Part shown: in pieces, positions 33,965 through 43,413 of the stretch
Position numbering within the stretch: the first letter of the stretch is position 1
Layout of the letters: each line of letters begins with the position of its first letter
Source of the DNA: Geodermatophilus tzadiensis
GTDB lineage: Bacteria; Actinomycetota; Actinomycetes; Mycobacteriales; Geodermatophilaceae
Direction: 5' to 3'
NCBI RefSeq assembly: GCF_003002915.1
Contig: NZ_PVTG01000003.1
Coordinates: 1-64,000 of the forward strand
Length of the DNA stretch: 64,000 bases
Program-made: the position numbers and the translations under genes
Notes under the pieces: model-generated
Told to the model about the DNA's origin: nothing
Database searches by the model: none
Seen by the model: only the letters and a program-made list of their open reading frames with translations

Positions 33965-35745
33965 AGCTCCTCGACCTCGGCGTCGAACTCCTTCATCACC
34001 ACGGCCCGCTTGAGCTTCAGGCTCGGGGTGAGCATCCCGTTGTCCTCGGTGAAGTCGGTGCCCAGGACCCGGTACTTCTTGATGGCCTCGGCCTGGGACA
34101 CCGCCTTGTTGGCCTCGGCGACGGCGGCGTCGAGCTCGGCCCGGACGTCGGGGTCGTCGACCAGCTGCTCGACCGGGGTGTCGGCCGACCTGCCCCTGGA
34201 CTGCAGCCACAGCGGGAGCGCCTCGGCGTCGAGGGTGACCAGCGCGGCGATGAAGGGCCGCTGGTCGCCCACGACGATGCACTGGCTGACCAGCCGGTGC
34301 GCGCGCAGCCGGTCCTCGAGGACCGCGGGGGCGACGTTCTTGCCGCCGGCGGTCACCAGGATCTCCTTCTTGCGCCCGGTGATCCGGAGGAACCCGTCGG
34401 CGTCGATCTCGCCGATGTCGCCGGTGGCGAACCAGCCGTCGGCGTCGATCGCCTCGGCGGTGGCCTGCGGGTTGTTCCAGTAGCCGCGCATGACGACGCC
34501 GCCGCGGATGAGGATCTCGCCGTCGTCGGCGATGCGGAAGCCGACGCCGGGCAGCGGCCGGCCGACGGTGCCGATGCGGACGGCCTCGTCGTGGTTGACC
34601 GACGCGGCCGCCGTCGTCTCGGTGAGGCCGTAGCCCTCGTAGACGGTCACGCCGATGCCGCGGAAGAAGTGGCCGAGCCGCTCGCCGAGCGGGGCGCCGC
34701 CGGAGATGGCGCCCTTGCAGCGGCCGCCGAGCGCGGCGCGCAGCTTGCCGTAGACCAGCCGGTCGAACAGCGCGTGCTGCACGCGCAGCGCCAGGCCCGG
34801 ACCGCCGGTGTCCTGCGCGCGCGACCAGTCGATGGCGACCTGCGCCGCCCGGTCGAAGATGCGGCCCTTGCCGTCGGCGTCGGCCTTGGCCTTCGCGGAG
34901 TTGTAGACCTTCTCGAACACCCGCGGGACGGCGAGCACGAAGGTCGGCTGGAAGGCGCCGAGGTCCTCCACCAGGTTCTTCACGTCGGGGGTGTGACCGG
35001 TGACGGTGCGCGTCTTCACCGCGCCCACCTGCAGCACCCGCGCCAGCACGTGCGCCAGCGGGATGAACAGCAGCAGCGAGTCCTCCTCGCCGAGGAGCCG
35101 GTGCAGCAGCGTGATCCCGTTGTCGATCTCGAACAGGAAGTTGCCGTGGGTGAGCTCGCAGCCCTTCGGCCGGCCGGTGGTGCCGCTGGTGTAGATGAGC
35201 GTGGCCAGGCTGTCGGCGTCGAGCGTGGCGCGGCGGGCCGCCAGCTCGCTGTCGGGCACCCCCGCCCCCGCGGCGGTGAGCGCGCCGACGGCGTCGTCCT
35301 CGATGACGTAGAGCGGCCCGAGGTCGGGGGCCTGCTCGCGGACCGAGTCGACGGCGACCGCGTGCTCGGGCCGCTCGACGACGGCGGCGACCGCGCCGGA
35401 GTCGGCGAGGATCCAGGCGACCTGGTCCGCGCTGGAGGTCTCGTAGACCGGCACCGTGACCGCGCCGGCGGTCCAGATGGCGAAGTCGAGCAGCGGCCAC
35501 TCGTAGCGCGTCTTGGCCTGCAGCGCGACCCGGTCGCCGGGGCCGACGCCGGCGGCGATGAGCCCCTTGGCGACGCCGGCGACCTGGTCACCGAACTCCC
35601 GCCAGGTGACGTCCTCCCACCGGCCGCCGCGCTGGACGCGCAGGCCGACGTCGTCGCCGTGCCGGGCGACGTTGTCCGCCAGCAGGTCGGGGAGGGCCGC
35701 GTCATGGCCCACCTGGGTCCTCGCCGGGACGCTGTACTCGCGCAC
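33952..35745 (-). CDS. Long-chain acyl-CoA synthetase, FadD15-like
   Basis: The roughly 597-residue adenylate-forming enzyme activates fatty acids to acyl-CoA. The P-loop-like motif LIYTSGTTGRPKG, the motif VYEGYGLTETTAAASVN, GWFATGDIGEIDADGFLRI and ITGRKKEILVTAGGKNVAP are the ANL superfamily core motifs in order. Length and the C-terminal ending TPSLKLKRAVVMKEF match the FadD15/FACL group. GTG 35745 has AGGAAGGAC upstream. A possible -10 (TAGATT on the minus strand, 35816-35821) predicts a leader of about 65 bases. The neighbourhood matches Rv2187. Confidence 0.92.
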   Translation of the reverse strand: MREYSVPARTQVGHDAALPDLLADNVARHGDDVGLRVQRGGRWEDVTWREFGDQVAGVAKGLIAAGVGPGDRVALQAKTRYEWPLLDFAIWTAGAVTVPVYETSSADQVAWILADSGAVAAVVERPEHAVAVDSVREQAPDLGPLYVIEDDAVGALTAAGAGVPDSELAARRATLDADSLATLIYTSGTTGRPKGCELTHGNFLFEIDNGITLLHRLLGEEDSLLLFIPLAHVLARVLQVGAVKTRTVTGHTPDVKNLVEDLGAFQPTFVLAVPRVFEKVYNSAKAKADADGKGRIFDRAAQVAIDWSRAQDTGGPGLALRVQHALFDRLVYGKLRAALGGRCKGAISGGAPLGERLGHFFRGIGVTVYEGYGLTETTAAASVNHDEAVRIGTVGRPLPGVGFRIADDGEILIRGGVVMRGYWNNPQATAEAIDADGWFATGDIGEIDADGFLRITGRKKEILVTAGGKNVAPAVLEDRLRAHRLVSQCIVVGDQRPFIAALVTLDAEALPLWLQSRGRSADTPVEQLVDDPDVRAELDAAVAEANKAVSQAEAIKKYRVLGTDFTEDNGMLTPSLKLKRAVVMKEFDAEVEELYAR

Positions 35746-35887
35746 GCTGGGTCCTTCCTGCCCGCTCGGCCGGGGCGCCGGTGCCCGCGGTCCCACCACG
35801 GGACACGTCGGCGCGAATCTACCGGGTGCTCCTACCGGTGAGTAGCCGCACGTCGGCCGCCCGGCGGGCGGGCCGGTGCCGAGCGGC

Positions 35888-35893
35888 TAGCCT
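35888..35893 (+). promoter_or_regulatory. -10 box of leaderless promoter (SRPBCC operon)
   Basis: TAGCCT, six bases, then ATG at 35900. Confidence 0.5.
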
Positions 35894-35899
35894 CGTCGC

Positions 35900-36331
35900 A
35901 TGGCCGAGCAGTCCACCCAGTCGATCGTCGTCTCGGCGCCGGCGTCCGAGGTGATGGCGGTGATCGCCGACTTCGCGGCCTATCCGCAGTGGGTCGGCGC
36001 GGCCAAGACCGTCGAGGTGCTCGAGACCGGGCCCGACGGCCGCGCCCGGCGGGTGCGCTTCGTCATCGACGCGACGGTGCTCACCGACGACTACGTCCTC
36101 GACTACACCTGGGACGGCGACCGGCAGGTCTCCTGGACCCTCGTGCGCAGCAAGATCATGAAGCGGCAGGACGGCTCCTACACGCTCGCCGAGGCCGCCG
36201 GGGGCACCGAGGTGACCTACCGGCTCACCGTCGACATGGCGATACCGATGATCGGGATGCTCAAGCGGCGGGCGGAGAAGGTCATCCTCGACACCGCGCT
36301 CAAGGAGCTCAAGAAGCGCGTCGAGGGCTGA
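35900..36331 (+). CDS. SRPBCC (START/polyketide-cyclase-like) lipid-binding-type protein
   Basis: The 143-residue protein is a single helix-grip domain. It begins TQSIVVSAPASEVMAVIADF, with PQWVGAAKTVEVLETGPDGR, YTWDGDRQVSWTLVRSKIMK and a long C-terminal helix (IPMIGMLKRRAEKVILDTAL). SRPBCC domains bind hydrophobic ligands. Homologue of Rv2185c by sequence style and position. It is the first gene of a compact operon with the ArsA-like ATPase, the CxxC protein and the glucokinase (gaps of 6, -4 and 0 bases). Confidence 0.9.
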   Translation: MAEQSTQSIVVSAPASEVMAVIADFAAYPQWVGAAKTVEVLETGPDGRARRVRFVIDATVLTDDYVLDYTWDGDRQVSWTLVRSKIMKRQDGSYTLAEAAGGTEVTYRLTVDMAIPMIGMLKRRAEKVILDTALKELKKRVEG

Positions 36332-36337
36332 GCGGGC

Positions 36338-37567
36338 GTGCCGACCCTGCTCTTCACCGGTCCCGGGGGCGCCGGGACCACCACGCTGGCGGCCGCCGCC
36401 GCGGTCCGCGCGGCTCGCGCCGGGCGCCGCAGCGTCCTCGTCACGGGCCAGCGGCCGCCGTCCGGCGCGGCGGAGCAGCCCGGCGTCGAGGTCGTCCGGG
36501 TCGACCCCCAGGCGGACTTCGGCGCCTTCTGGGCCGGCCGGGCCGGGGAGCTGACCGGCGCCGTCCCCGGCCTCGCGCTGCCGCCGGCCACGTCGGTGGT
36601 GCCGCTGCCGGGAACCGGCGAGCTGGCGCTGCTGGCCGCCCTGGGCCGGGTGCCCGACGGCGCCCACGCCGATGCCGACACCGACGTCGTCGTCGACGCC
36701 GGCCCGCTGACCGCGGCCGCGGCGCTGGTGGCGCTGCCCGGCGTGCTGCGCTGGTGGCTGGACCAGGCGCTGCCGACGCGGGTCCGGGTGCTGGCCGCCG
36801 TCCGCACCGCCGCCGTGCGCGCGGGCACACTGCGCCGCGGGGCGGCCGACGTGGCACTCGGCGTGGTCCCGGAGCTGGAGGCGCTGCTGGACCGGCAGAC
36901 GCTCACCGACCCGGGCGCGACGGCGGTCTGGCTGGTCGCCCCACCGCGGCCGGCCGCCGCCGCCGACCTGCGCCGCGCGGTCACCGCGCTCGCCGTGCAC
37001 GGGCAGCGCCCCGCCGGTGTCCTGGTGCGCGTGCTGCCCGCGGACGGCGCCGGGGACTGGTGGGCCGCCCGCCTGGCCGAGCAGGAGGCCACGCTGGACA
37101 CGCTGGCCGGGGTCGCGCCGGTGCACGCGGTCCCGGAGACGGCGTCCGCGCCGGAGGACGCCGGCGCGCTCGCCGCCCTCCTGCCCGACCTGCCCGGCCC
37201 GTCCGCGGCACCCGCGCCCCCGGCGCCCGAGCGGGTGGAGGGTGGCTGGCGGCTGACCCTGCCGCTGCCCTTCGCCGAGCGGGCGGACCTGGCGCTGACC
37301 CGCTGGGAGGACGAGCTGGTGGTGACCGCCGCCGGCGCGCGCCGGTCGCTGCGCCTCGACGCGCTGCTGCGGCGCTGCGTGGTGACCGCGGGCAGCCTGA
37401 CCGGGGCGGGGACGGCCGCCGCGCGGCTCGAGGTCGGGTTCGCGGCGGATCCGGGGCTGTGGCCGGCCGACCTGCTGGCGGCCCACGGCGGCGACGGGTC
37501 CGGCGGCAGGCGCAGCAGCGAGGACGCCGGTGGGGACACCGGCGAGGACGGCGGGAGGACGCGGTGA
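36338..37567 (+). CDS. ArsA/GET3-like protein with P-loop lacking the lysine
   Basis: The 409-residue protein begins MPTLLFTGPGGAGTTTLAAA. The position matches the ArsA deviant Walker A motif (GKGGVGKTT), but both lysines are missing (Pro and Thr instead). The central domain is Ala-rich with DTDVVVDAGPLTAAAALVAL in place of the usual switch region. The C-terminus (about 305-375: WRLTLPLPFAERADLALTRW and LRLDALLRRCVV) resembles the HSP20-like domain found in bacterial ArsA homologues. Nucleotide hydrolysis seems doubtful. Homologous position to Rv2184c. It overlaps the next gene by four bases. Confidence 0.82.
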   Translation: MPTLLFTGPGGAGTTTLAAAAAVRAARAGRRSVLVTGQRPPSGAAEQPGVEVVRVDPQADFGAFWAGRAGELTGAVPGLALPPATSVVPLPGTGELALLAALGRVPDGAHADADTDVVVDAGPLTAAAALVALPGVLRWWLDQALPTRVRVLAAVRTAAVRAGTLRRGAADVALGVVPELEALLDRQTLTDPGATAVWLVAPPRPAAAADLRRAVTALAVHGQRPAGVLVRVLPADGAGDWWAARLAEQEATLDTLAGVAPVHAVPETASAPEDAGALAALLPDLPGPSAAPAPPAPERVEGGWRLTLPLPFAERADLALTRWEDELVVTAAGARRSLRLDALLRRCVVTAGSLTGAGTAAARLEVGFAADPGLWPADLLAAHGGDGSGGRRSSEDAGGDTGEDGGRTR

Positions 37568-37920
37568 GCGAGGGAGCCGACTGGCTCGACCAGGCGCGGC
37601 GGGTGGTCGCCGGGCTGGGGCAGGCGGTGGCGCAGTCCTGGGCCGAGACCGACCCGGGCCCGGACGCCGGGAGCGCCGGGCACGTCCCGGGCGGCGACTG
37701 CTCCTGGTGCCCGGTGTGCCGCCTGGCCGCCGTCGCGCGCCGGCCGGAGGTGACCGAGGCGCTGGCCGACGCGCTCACCACCGCGGCCGCCGCGCTGCGC
37801 ACCGTCGCCGAGCAGCAGACGCCACCGCCGGCCGGGACACCGGGGCCGCCGCCGGAGGAGCCGCCCGGTGCGGCGGGCCCGCCGGCGTCGGCACCGGTGC
37901 AGCACATCGAGATCGGCTGA
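37564..37920 (+). CDS. Small CxxC-motif protein of the SRPBCC/ArsA-like operon
   Basis: The 118-residue protein has an amphipathic helix near the start (ADWLDQARRVVAGLGQAVAQ). The motif GGDCSWCPVCRLAAVARRP follows, with three cysteines that could bind a metal. A second helix (EALADALTTAAAALRTVAEQ) and a Pro-rich tail ending QHIEIG follow. It corresponds by position to Rv2183c; no function is known to me. GTG 37564 overlaps the ATPase stop codon, and the glucokinase gene starts directly after its stop codon. Confidence 0.75.
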   Translation: MSEGADWLDQARRVVAGLGQAVAQSWAETDPGPDAGSAGHVPGGDCSWCPVCRLAAVARRPEVTEALADALTTAAAALRTVAEQQTPPPAGTPGPPPEEPPGAAGPPASAPVQHIEIG

Positions 37921-38922
37921 GTGGTCACGACCGGGAGCGCCGGTCCCGCCGCCCTGCCGGCCCTGGGGGTCGACGTGGGCGGCACCAAGGTGGCCGGCGG
38001 GGTGGTCGCCCCGGACGGCACCGTGCTCGACACCGCGCGCCGCTCGACCCCGACCGCCTCGGTCGCCGAGACCGAGGCCGCGGTGGCCGACGTGGTCACC
38101 GAGCTGGCCGGGGCGCACGGCGGGCCGCTGGCCGCCGTCGGCGTGGGCGCGGCCGGCTGGTTCGACCGCACCGGCGACGTCGTGCTGTTCAGCCCGCACC
38201 TGGCCTGGCGGCACAGCTCGCTGCGCCGCGACCTCGCCGCCCGGCTGCGGCGGCCGGTGTGGGTGGGCAACGACGCCGACGCCGCCGCCTGGGCCGAGTA
38301 CCGCTTCGGCGCCGCCCGCGGGGCGGAGCTGGCGCTGTGCGTCACCCTGGGCACCGGGATCGGCGGCGGCATCGTGGCCGGCGGGCAGCTGCAGCGCGGC
38401 GCCCACGGCGTCGCGGGGGAGTGGGGCCACATGCGCGTGGTCCCCGACGGGCGGCTGTGCCCGTGCGGCAACCGCGGCTGCTGGGAGCAGTACGCCAGCG
38501 GCAGCGCGCTGGCCACCACCGCCCGCGAGGTCGCCACCCGCTCGCCGGCCGCCGCGGCCCGGCTGCTCGACCGGGTGGACGGCGACGCCGGCCGGCTCAC
38601 CGGCGAGGACGTCGCCCGCGCCGCGGCGGAGGGGGACCCGGTGGCGCTCAGCCTCGTCAGCGACGTGGGCGAGTGGCTCGGGCAGGGCATCGCCGACCTG
38701 GCCACCGTGCTCGACCCCGACGTCGTGGTCATCGGCGGCGGGGTGAGCGTCCTCGGCGAGATGGTGCTGCGGCCGGCGCGCGAGCGGCTGGACCGGGCCC
38801 TGCCGGGCCGCGGCTTCCGGCCCGGCCCGCGGGTGGTGGCCGCGGCGCTGGGCGCCCAGGCCGGCCTGGTCGGGGCCGCCGACCTCGCCCGTACCGCCGT
38901 CACCGCCGAGCACGGCGGCTGA
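37921..38922 (+). CDS. glkA: ROK-family glucokinase
   Basis: The 333-residue sugar kinase has the phosphate-1 motif LGVDVGGTKVAGGVV, the catalytic-base segment VGNDADAAAWAEYRFG (Asp), the ROK signature TLGTGIGGGIV and the zinc motif CPCGNRGCWEQYASG. The adenosine segment VVIGGGVSVLG follows. These match actinobacterial ROK glucokinases, which feed glycolysis and can take part in carbon catabolite control. The start is GTG directly after the preceding TGA. It ends five bases from the convergent membrane-protein gene. Confidence 0.93.
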   Translation: MVTTGSAGPAALPALGVDVGGTKVAGGVVAPDGTVLDTARRSTPTASVAETEAAVADVVTELAGAHGGPLAAVGVGAAGWFDRTGDVVLFSPHLAWRHSSLRRDLAARLRRPVWVGNDADAAAWAEYRFGAARGAELALCVTLGTGIGGGIVAGGQLQRGAHGVAGEWGHMRVVPDGRLCPCGNRGCWEQYASGSALATTAREVATRSPAAAARLLDRVDGDAGRLTGEDVARAAAEGDPVALSLVSDVGEWLGQGIADLATVLDPDVVVIGGGVSVLGEMVLRPARERLDRALPGRGFRPGPRVVAAALGAQAGLVGAADLARTAVTAEHGG

Positions 38923-38927
38923 CGCGC

Positions 38928-39611
38928 TCAGACGACGGCGCCGTCGTCCCCCTCGTCGGTGGAGCGCTCCCGCATGCGGGAGAGGAACAGCCCCGCGCTG
39001 CCCACCAGCGCGGCCACCCCGAGCACCAGGCCGGTGTCGGTGGTCAGGCCGAGCACCCGGGGCGCGCCCACCAGCACCACGCCGGCGGCGGCCAGCAGCA
39101 CCGCGTACAGCGTGGAGGGGGAGGGCAGCGGCACCGGCGGGGCCGGCGGCGGCTCGTAGTGCTCCTCGCGCTCCTCCTGCGCGACCTCCGGCCGGGCGGG
39201 CGGCGGGTCGTGCGGCGGCAGGGCGTCCTCGACCACGGTGCGGCCGTGCTCGGCCTCGTAGGCGGCCACGATGCGCGCCCACTCGGCATCCTCGTCGAGG
39301 TCGCGGCGGGCGGGGCGGCGCACCGTCTCGGCGGGGGCGTGCTCGTCGGCGTGCCGGTCGACCAGCGCGCGGCCCTCGCCCAGCCGGGCGCGGTCGACGA
39401 AGAGCCGGTCGGCCGGCGGGCTGGGGTAGGTGACCGTGCGGGTGTAGGGCTCGACGTCGGCGGCCGGCTCCAGGTAGGCGGCGATGCCGGCCTCGCGCAG
39501 CACGTCGAGCAGGTGCTCACCCACCCGCGGGTCGACGTCGCGCACCGGCGCCCAGAGCGCGGCGTCCAGGCCGTTGTCGAGCCGGCCGCGGCCGCGGCGC
39601 GGGCCGGTCAC
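38928..39611 (-). CDS. Hypothetical protein with two C-terminal membrane helices
   Basis: The 227-residue protein has a cytoplasmic N-terminal domain of about 110 residues (AALWAPVRDVDPRVGEHLLD, IAAYLEPAADVEPYTRTV, DRLFVDRARLGEGRALVD). A Pro/Glu-rich linker and two membrane helices near 165-182 and 190-208 follow. Similar two-helix proteins occur at this locus in other actinobacteria, but I cannot name a domain with confidence. The GTG start is weakly supported. Confidence 0.7.
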   Translation of the reverse strand: MTGPRRGRGRLDNGLDAALWAPVRDVDPRVGEHLLDVLREAGIAAYLEPAADVEPYTRTVTYPSPPADRLFVDRARLGEGRALVDRHADEHAPAETVRRPARRDLDEDAEWARIVAAYEAEHGRTVVEDALPPHDPPPARPEVAQEEREEHYEPPPAPPVPLPSPSTLYAVLLAAAGVVLVGAPRVLGLTTDTGLVLGVAALVGSAGLFLSRMRERSTDEGDDGAVV

Positions 39612-39722
39612 GCACCACCCCGGGGACGCCGGGTCGGCCGGTCTGGCACCACGGGGAGTCCTCCTCGGCGTCCGGCGGCGGCGTTCCGCGCGGGGGTGGC
39701 GACGCGCGGGTGCCCTGCCGGA

Positions 39723-39752
39723 TTGTCGCCGGGGCTCCCGCCTCCCTAGTCT
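39723..39752 (+). promoter_or_regulatory. Promoter of the acyltransferase gene
   Basis: TTGTCG and TAGTCT are 18 bases apart. GGGAGG then lies just before the GTG start, so this gene has a short leader rather than a leaderless transcript. Confidence 0.5.
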
Positions 39753-39771
39753 GGCATTTCCACAGGGAGGC

Positions 39772-40533
39772 GTGTTGTTCTACTGGTTCCTCAAGTTCGT
39801 GGCGATCGGCCCGGTCGCGAAGCTGGTGTTCCGGCCCCGCGTCGAGGGCCGCGAGAACGTGCCGGCCACCGGCGCCGCGATCCTGGCGAGCAACCACCTC
39901 GCGGCCGCCGACTGGATCTTCATGCCGCTGTCGCTGCGGCGCCGGGTCACCTTCCTGGCCAAGGCCGAGTACTTCACCGGTCGCGGGGTGAAGGGCCTCC
40001 TGCGCCGGGCGTTCTTCACCGGCGCCGGTCAGGTGCCCATCGACCGCTCCAGCGCCACCGCCGCGGAGGGGGCGATGCGCACCGGCCTGCGGATGCTGCG
40101 CCAGGGCCGGCTGCTGGGCATCTACCCGGAGGGCACCCGCTCGCCCGACGGCCGGCTCTACCGTGGCAAGACCGGCGTGGCCCGCATGGCGCTGGAGACC
40201 GGCGTGCCCGTCGTCCCCGTGGCGATGACCTACGCGCCGCGCCGGATCCCGTTCGGGCGCACGCTCGTCCGCGTCCGCGTGCACTTCGGCGAGCCCCTCG
40301 ACTTCTCCCGCTACGAGGGCCTGGCCGGTGACCGCTTCGTCGAGCGGTCGATCACCGACGAGATCATGTACGAGATCATGACGCTGTCGGGGCAGGAGTA
40401 CGTCGACGTCTACGGCGCCACGGTCAAGCGGACCATGGACGCCACCGGCGCCAGCGCCTCGGACGTCGTCAGCCGACTGCAGCCGCCCGTCGACGAGGCC
40501 GGCGACCGGGCTCCGGACACGCTGGCCGGCTGA
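39772..40533 (+). CDS. 1-acyl-sn-glycerol-3-phosphate acyltransferase-like (PlsC family)
   Basis: The 253-residue membrane-associated acyltransferase has block I NHLAAAD (the HX4D catalytic motif), block II around FTGAGQVPIDRSSA, block III YPEGTRSPDGRLYRGKTG and block IV VPVVPVAMTY. It should transfer an acyl chain to a lysophospholipid or related acceptor in glycerolipid or mannolipid synthesis. Homologue of Rv2182c by position. GTG 39772 is preceded by GGGAGG. Confidence 0.92.
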   Translation: MLFYWFLKFVAIGPVAKLVFRPRVEGRENVPATGAAILASNHLAAADWIFMPLSLRRRVTFLAKAEYFTGRGVKGLLRRAFFTGAGQVPIDRSSATAAEGAMRTGLRMLRQGRLLGIYPEGTRSPDGRLYRGKTGVARMALETGVPVVPVAMTYAPRRIPFGRTLVRVRVHFGEPLDFSRYEGLAGDRFVERSITDEIMYEIMTLSGQEYVDVYGATVKRTMDATGASASDVVSRLQPPVDEAGDRAPDTLAG

Positions 40534-40701
40534 GCGGCGGTCCCGTCCCGGCGGCGGGCCCGCGGGATCGGCCGGTCCGCACGGCGTGCCGGCCGGCCCG
40601 GTGGTGCGCTGGCTCGACCGCCGCCGCGAGGCCACGGCCCCGGCCCGCCGCGGCGACGTCTGGCGCGCCCCGTCGACGGCGACCTGACCCGGGCGCGGCT
40701 C

Positions 40702-40707
40702 TACCGT
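40702..40707 (+). promoter_or_regulatory. -10 box of leaderless promoter (exoribonuclease)
   Basis: TACCGT, seven bases, then GTG at 40715. The preceding stretch 40534-40701 holds nothing I can recognise. Confidence 0.5.
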
Positions 40708-40714
40708 GGGCGGC

Positions 40715-41203
40715 GTGCGGCGGTACTTCTACGACACCGAGTTCATCGAGGACGGCACCACGATCGACCTGGTGTCCATCGGCGTCGTCGACGAGACCGG
40801 CCGGGAGTTCTACGCGGTCAGCACCGAGTTCGACGAGCGGCGGGCCATCCCGTGGGTGCGCCGCAACGTCCTCGACCAGCTGCCCCCGCCGGCCGACCAG
40901 GCCTGGCGCAGCCGCCGGCGCATCCGCGACGACCTGCTGGCCTTCCTCACCGGCCCCGGCGAGGAGGTGGAGCTGTGGGCCTGGTTCGCGGCCTACGACC
41001 ACGTGGCGCTGTGCCAGCTGTGGGGCCCGATGACGGCGCTGCCGCGGGCGGTGCCCCGGTTCACCCGGGAGCTGCGGCAGCGGTGGGACGACGCCGGCCG
41101 ACCCGAGCTGCCCCCCAAGCCCGCCGGCACGCACGACGCCCTCGTCGACGCCCGCTACAACCTCGCCCGCTGGAACGCGATGGAGGCCGCCCGGGACCGC
41201 TGA
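40715..41203 (+). CDS. DEDDh 3'-5' exoribonuclease, RNase AS/Rv2179c-like
   Basis: The 162-residue nuclease begins MRRYFYDTEFIEDGTTIDL, where Asp and Glu of YDTEF are the first metal ligands. The motif ELWAWFAAYDHVALCQLWG supplies another Asp, and THDALVDARYNLARWNAM the last Asp and catalytic His. This is the compact architecture of Rv2179c, which removes 3' poly(A)-type RNA tails. GTG 40715 is preferred over a GTG at 40706 because it matches the family N-terminus and the -10 box. A hairpin repeat follows. Confidence 0.9.
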   Translation: MRRYFYDTEFIEDGTTIDLVSIGVVDETGREFYAVSTEFDERRAIPWVRRNVLDQLPPPADQAWRSRRRIRDDLLAFLTGPGEEVELWAWFAAYDHVALCQLWGPMTALPRAVPRFTRELRQRWDDAGRPELPPKPAGTHDALVDARYNLARWNAMEAARDR

Positions 41204-41215
41204 GGAAGCGGCCCT

Positions 41216-41289
41216 GGACGGCCCCGTCGGCCCTCCTGCAGGGGCCCGCCGCGAGCTCGCGAGCGGGTGGGGGGCAGGAGGGTCCGTCC
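41216..41289 (+). repeat. Intergenic hairpin repeat, copy B
   Basis: The outer stem is GGACGG with CCGTCC. The main stem is CCCTCCTGC (41231-41239) with GCAGGAGGG (41274-41282). An AGGGG bulge follows, and the inner stem is CCCGC with GCGGG around CGCGAGCTCGCGA. It sits exactly between two convergent stop codons. Confidence 0.75.
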
Positions 41290-43413
41290 TCAGACCGTGA
41301 AGGCGCCCACCAGCCGGGTCAGCTCCTGGGAGAGCCGGTCGAGCTCGCCCGCGCTGGTGCGGGCCCGGTCGACGTCGTCGACGCTGTCACGGGCGTCGGC
41401 GCTGACCACGGTGAGCGTGCCCGACACCGAGCCGGCGCCGTCGGCGGCCGCGGCGACGCTGCGGGTCAGCGCGCGGGTGGTCGCCGTCTGCTCCTCGACC
41501 GCGCTGGCGATGGTCAGCTGGTGGTCGTTCATCGCGTGCACCACCTCGGCGATGCGGGTGATCGACCCGACCGCCGCACCCGTGTCGTGCTGGATCGCCT
41601 CGACGCGGCGCGCGATGTCGTCGCTGGCGCGCGCGGCCTCCTGCGCGAGCTCCTTGACCTCGTTGGCGACGACGGCGAACCCCTTGCCCGCCTCCCCGGC
41701 CCGCGCGGCCTCGATGGTCGCGTTGAGCGCCAGCAGGTTGGTCTGCTCGGCGACGGCGGCGATGACGCGGACGACCTCGCCGATCTCGGCCGAGCTGGTG
41801 CCCAGCGTGGCGATCGCGGTCTCGGTCTCCCGGGCGAGCTCGGCGGCCTGCCGGCCCACCGCGGCGGCCTCGGCGGCGCTGCGGGCGATGTCGGAGATGG
41901 ACAGGCCCATCTCCTCGGCGCCGGCCGCGGCCGAGGACACGCTGGCGCTGATGTCGCTGGCCGCGGCGTGCGCGGACTCCGCCTGGTCGCGGCTGCGCGC
42001 GGCCCGGCCGGCCAGCCCGTCGGCCACCTGCGCGACGCCGGAGGCCGACTCGGCGACCTGGCGGGCGCAGCGGCCGATGTCGCGGACGGTCCCGGCCACC
42101 TTGTCGACGAACCGGTTGAACGCGGCCGACAGCTGGCCCACCTCGTCGACCCCGGTGACCGGCATCCGCTGGGTGAGGTCGCCCTCGCCGTCGGCGATCT
42201 CGGCCATGCGGGCGCGCAGCTGCTCCAGCGGGGCGGTGAGCCGCCGGCCCACCTGCCACGCCGCCAGCCCGCCGAGCAGCGCGACCAGCACGGCGGCGAC
42301 GACCAGGGCGGTGACCATCGCGCTGCGGCCGTCGGCGAGCCGGTCGACCGGGCCGGTGAAGTCGGCGTCGCGGGCCACGGTGACGACCACCCAGTCCCAC
42401 GGCGCGTAGTAGGTGACCCGCGCGGTGCTCGGGCCGGCGTCGGGGTCGGTGAAGCGGACGGTGGCCTGCTCGCCGTCGCCGAGCGCCAGGGCGGCGTCGA
42501 CGATCTCCTGCACGTAGGGCCGGCCGTCGGCGTCGGTGGCGTCGGCCAGCTGCTCGCCGTCGCGGGCGCCGTCCCGGCTGACCAGCACGGTGCCGCGGCG
42601 GTCGCCGGTGCCGCCGAGGACCTCGACGTAGCCGTGCTCGCCGACCGTGGTGGCCTCCAGGCTCTCCCGGAGGGCCGGCAGGTTCTCCTGCTTCTCGCCG
42701 ACGTAGAGCATGCCGACCACCTGGCCGGCGCCGTCGACCAGCGGCGTGTAGGCGCTGACGTACCAGGAGTCGACGACGAAGGCGTTGCCGCGGTACGTCT
42801 GCCCCGACAGCACGGTGGACACCACCGGGTTGGGCTGCCCGTCGGGGTTCGTCGCGGGGATGAAGGTGCCGATCGCGCGGGCGCCGGTGGTGCCGGTGAC
42901 GTTGGTGGCCACGCGGAGCATGTCGCCCGACGGCGTGCGCTGGAACAGCGTGGCGGTGCCGCCGACCAGCGCCTCGACCTGGTCGACCAGGGCGGTGGGC
43001 ACCGCGGGGTCGGTGTTCTGGCCGAGCCACGCGCCGCCCACGGTGACCCGCGGCAGGTCCAGGGGCGTGACCTCGCCGCTGAGCTGGTTCTCGGCCTCCC
43101 AGTGCACGAGCCCGCCGGGCCCGTCGACGGCCAGGCCGCCGGAGGTGGCCAGCACGTGCAGCGCGACGGCGAGGTCGCTGTCGACCTGGGCGGCGGTGGA
43201 CGCGCCCTGGGTGGCGACGACGTCGTGCACCCCGGCCGCGGTCCGCGCCACGCTCGCCTCGACCAGGTCGGCGACCGAGTGCTCGGTCTCGTCGGCGAAG
43301 CGGGCGCTCTGCCAGGCGCTCACCCCGGCCATCGCCGCACCCGTCGCGGTGACGCTGGCGACCGCCAGTGCCACCACCCTCGTCCTGATGCCCCACTGTC
43401 CGAGCACCCGCAC
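41290..43413 (-). CDS. Methyl-accepting chemotaxis protein with extracytoplasmic Cache domain
   Basis: The roughly 707-residue transmembrane receptor has a first helix at about 10-30 and a large extracytoplasmic sensor at about 35-330. The sensor looks like a Cache_3-Cache_2 type ([44 protein letters not shown]). The second helix is at about 345-368 and HAMP at about 370-420. The signalling domain includes the hairpin tip [20 protein letters not shown] and [15 protein letters not shown]. The ligand is unknown. No che or flagellar genes are in the window. GTG 43413 is the first start before the first helix with a GGGGGATGG sequence upstream. Confidence 0.92.
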   Translation of the reverse strand: MRVLGQWGIRTRVVALAVASVTATGAAMAGVSAWQSARFADETEHSVADLVEASVARTAAGVHDVVATQGASTAAQVDSDLAVALHVLATSGGLAVDGPGGLVHWEAENQLSGEVTPLDLPRVTVGGAWLGQNTDPAVPTALVDQVEALVGGTATLFQRTPSGDMLRVATNVTGTTGARAIGTFIPATNPDGQPNPVVSTVLSGQTYRGNAFVVDSWYVSAYTPLVDGAGQVVGMLYVGEKQENLPALRESLEATTVGEHGYVEVLGGTGDRRGTVLVSRDGARDGEQLADATDADGRPYVQEIVDAALALGDGEQATVRFTDPDAGPSTARVTYYAPWDWVVVTVARDADFTGPVDRLADGRSAMVTALVVAAVLVALLGGLAAWQVGRRLTAPLEQLRARMAEIADGEGDLTQRMPVTGVDEVGQLSAAFNRFVDKVAGTVRDIGRCARQVAESASGVAQVADGLAGRAARSRDQAESAHAAASDISASVSSAAAGAEEMGLSISDIARSAAEAAAVGRQAAELARETETAIATLGTSSAEIGEVVRVIAAVAEQTNLLALNATIEAARAGEAGKGFAVVANEVKELAQEAARASDDIARRVEAIQHDTGAAVGSITRIAEVVHAMNDHQLTIASAVEEQTATTRALTRSVAAAADGAGSVSGTLTVVSADARDSVDDVDRARTSAGELDRLSQELTRLVGAFTV

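Noticed and set aside
40534-40701. Possible short coding remnant ending in TGA before the exoribonuclease promoter
   Set aside because: About 25 residues of basic sequence without start signal or homology I can recognise.
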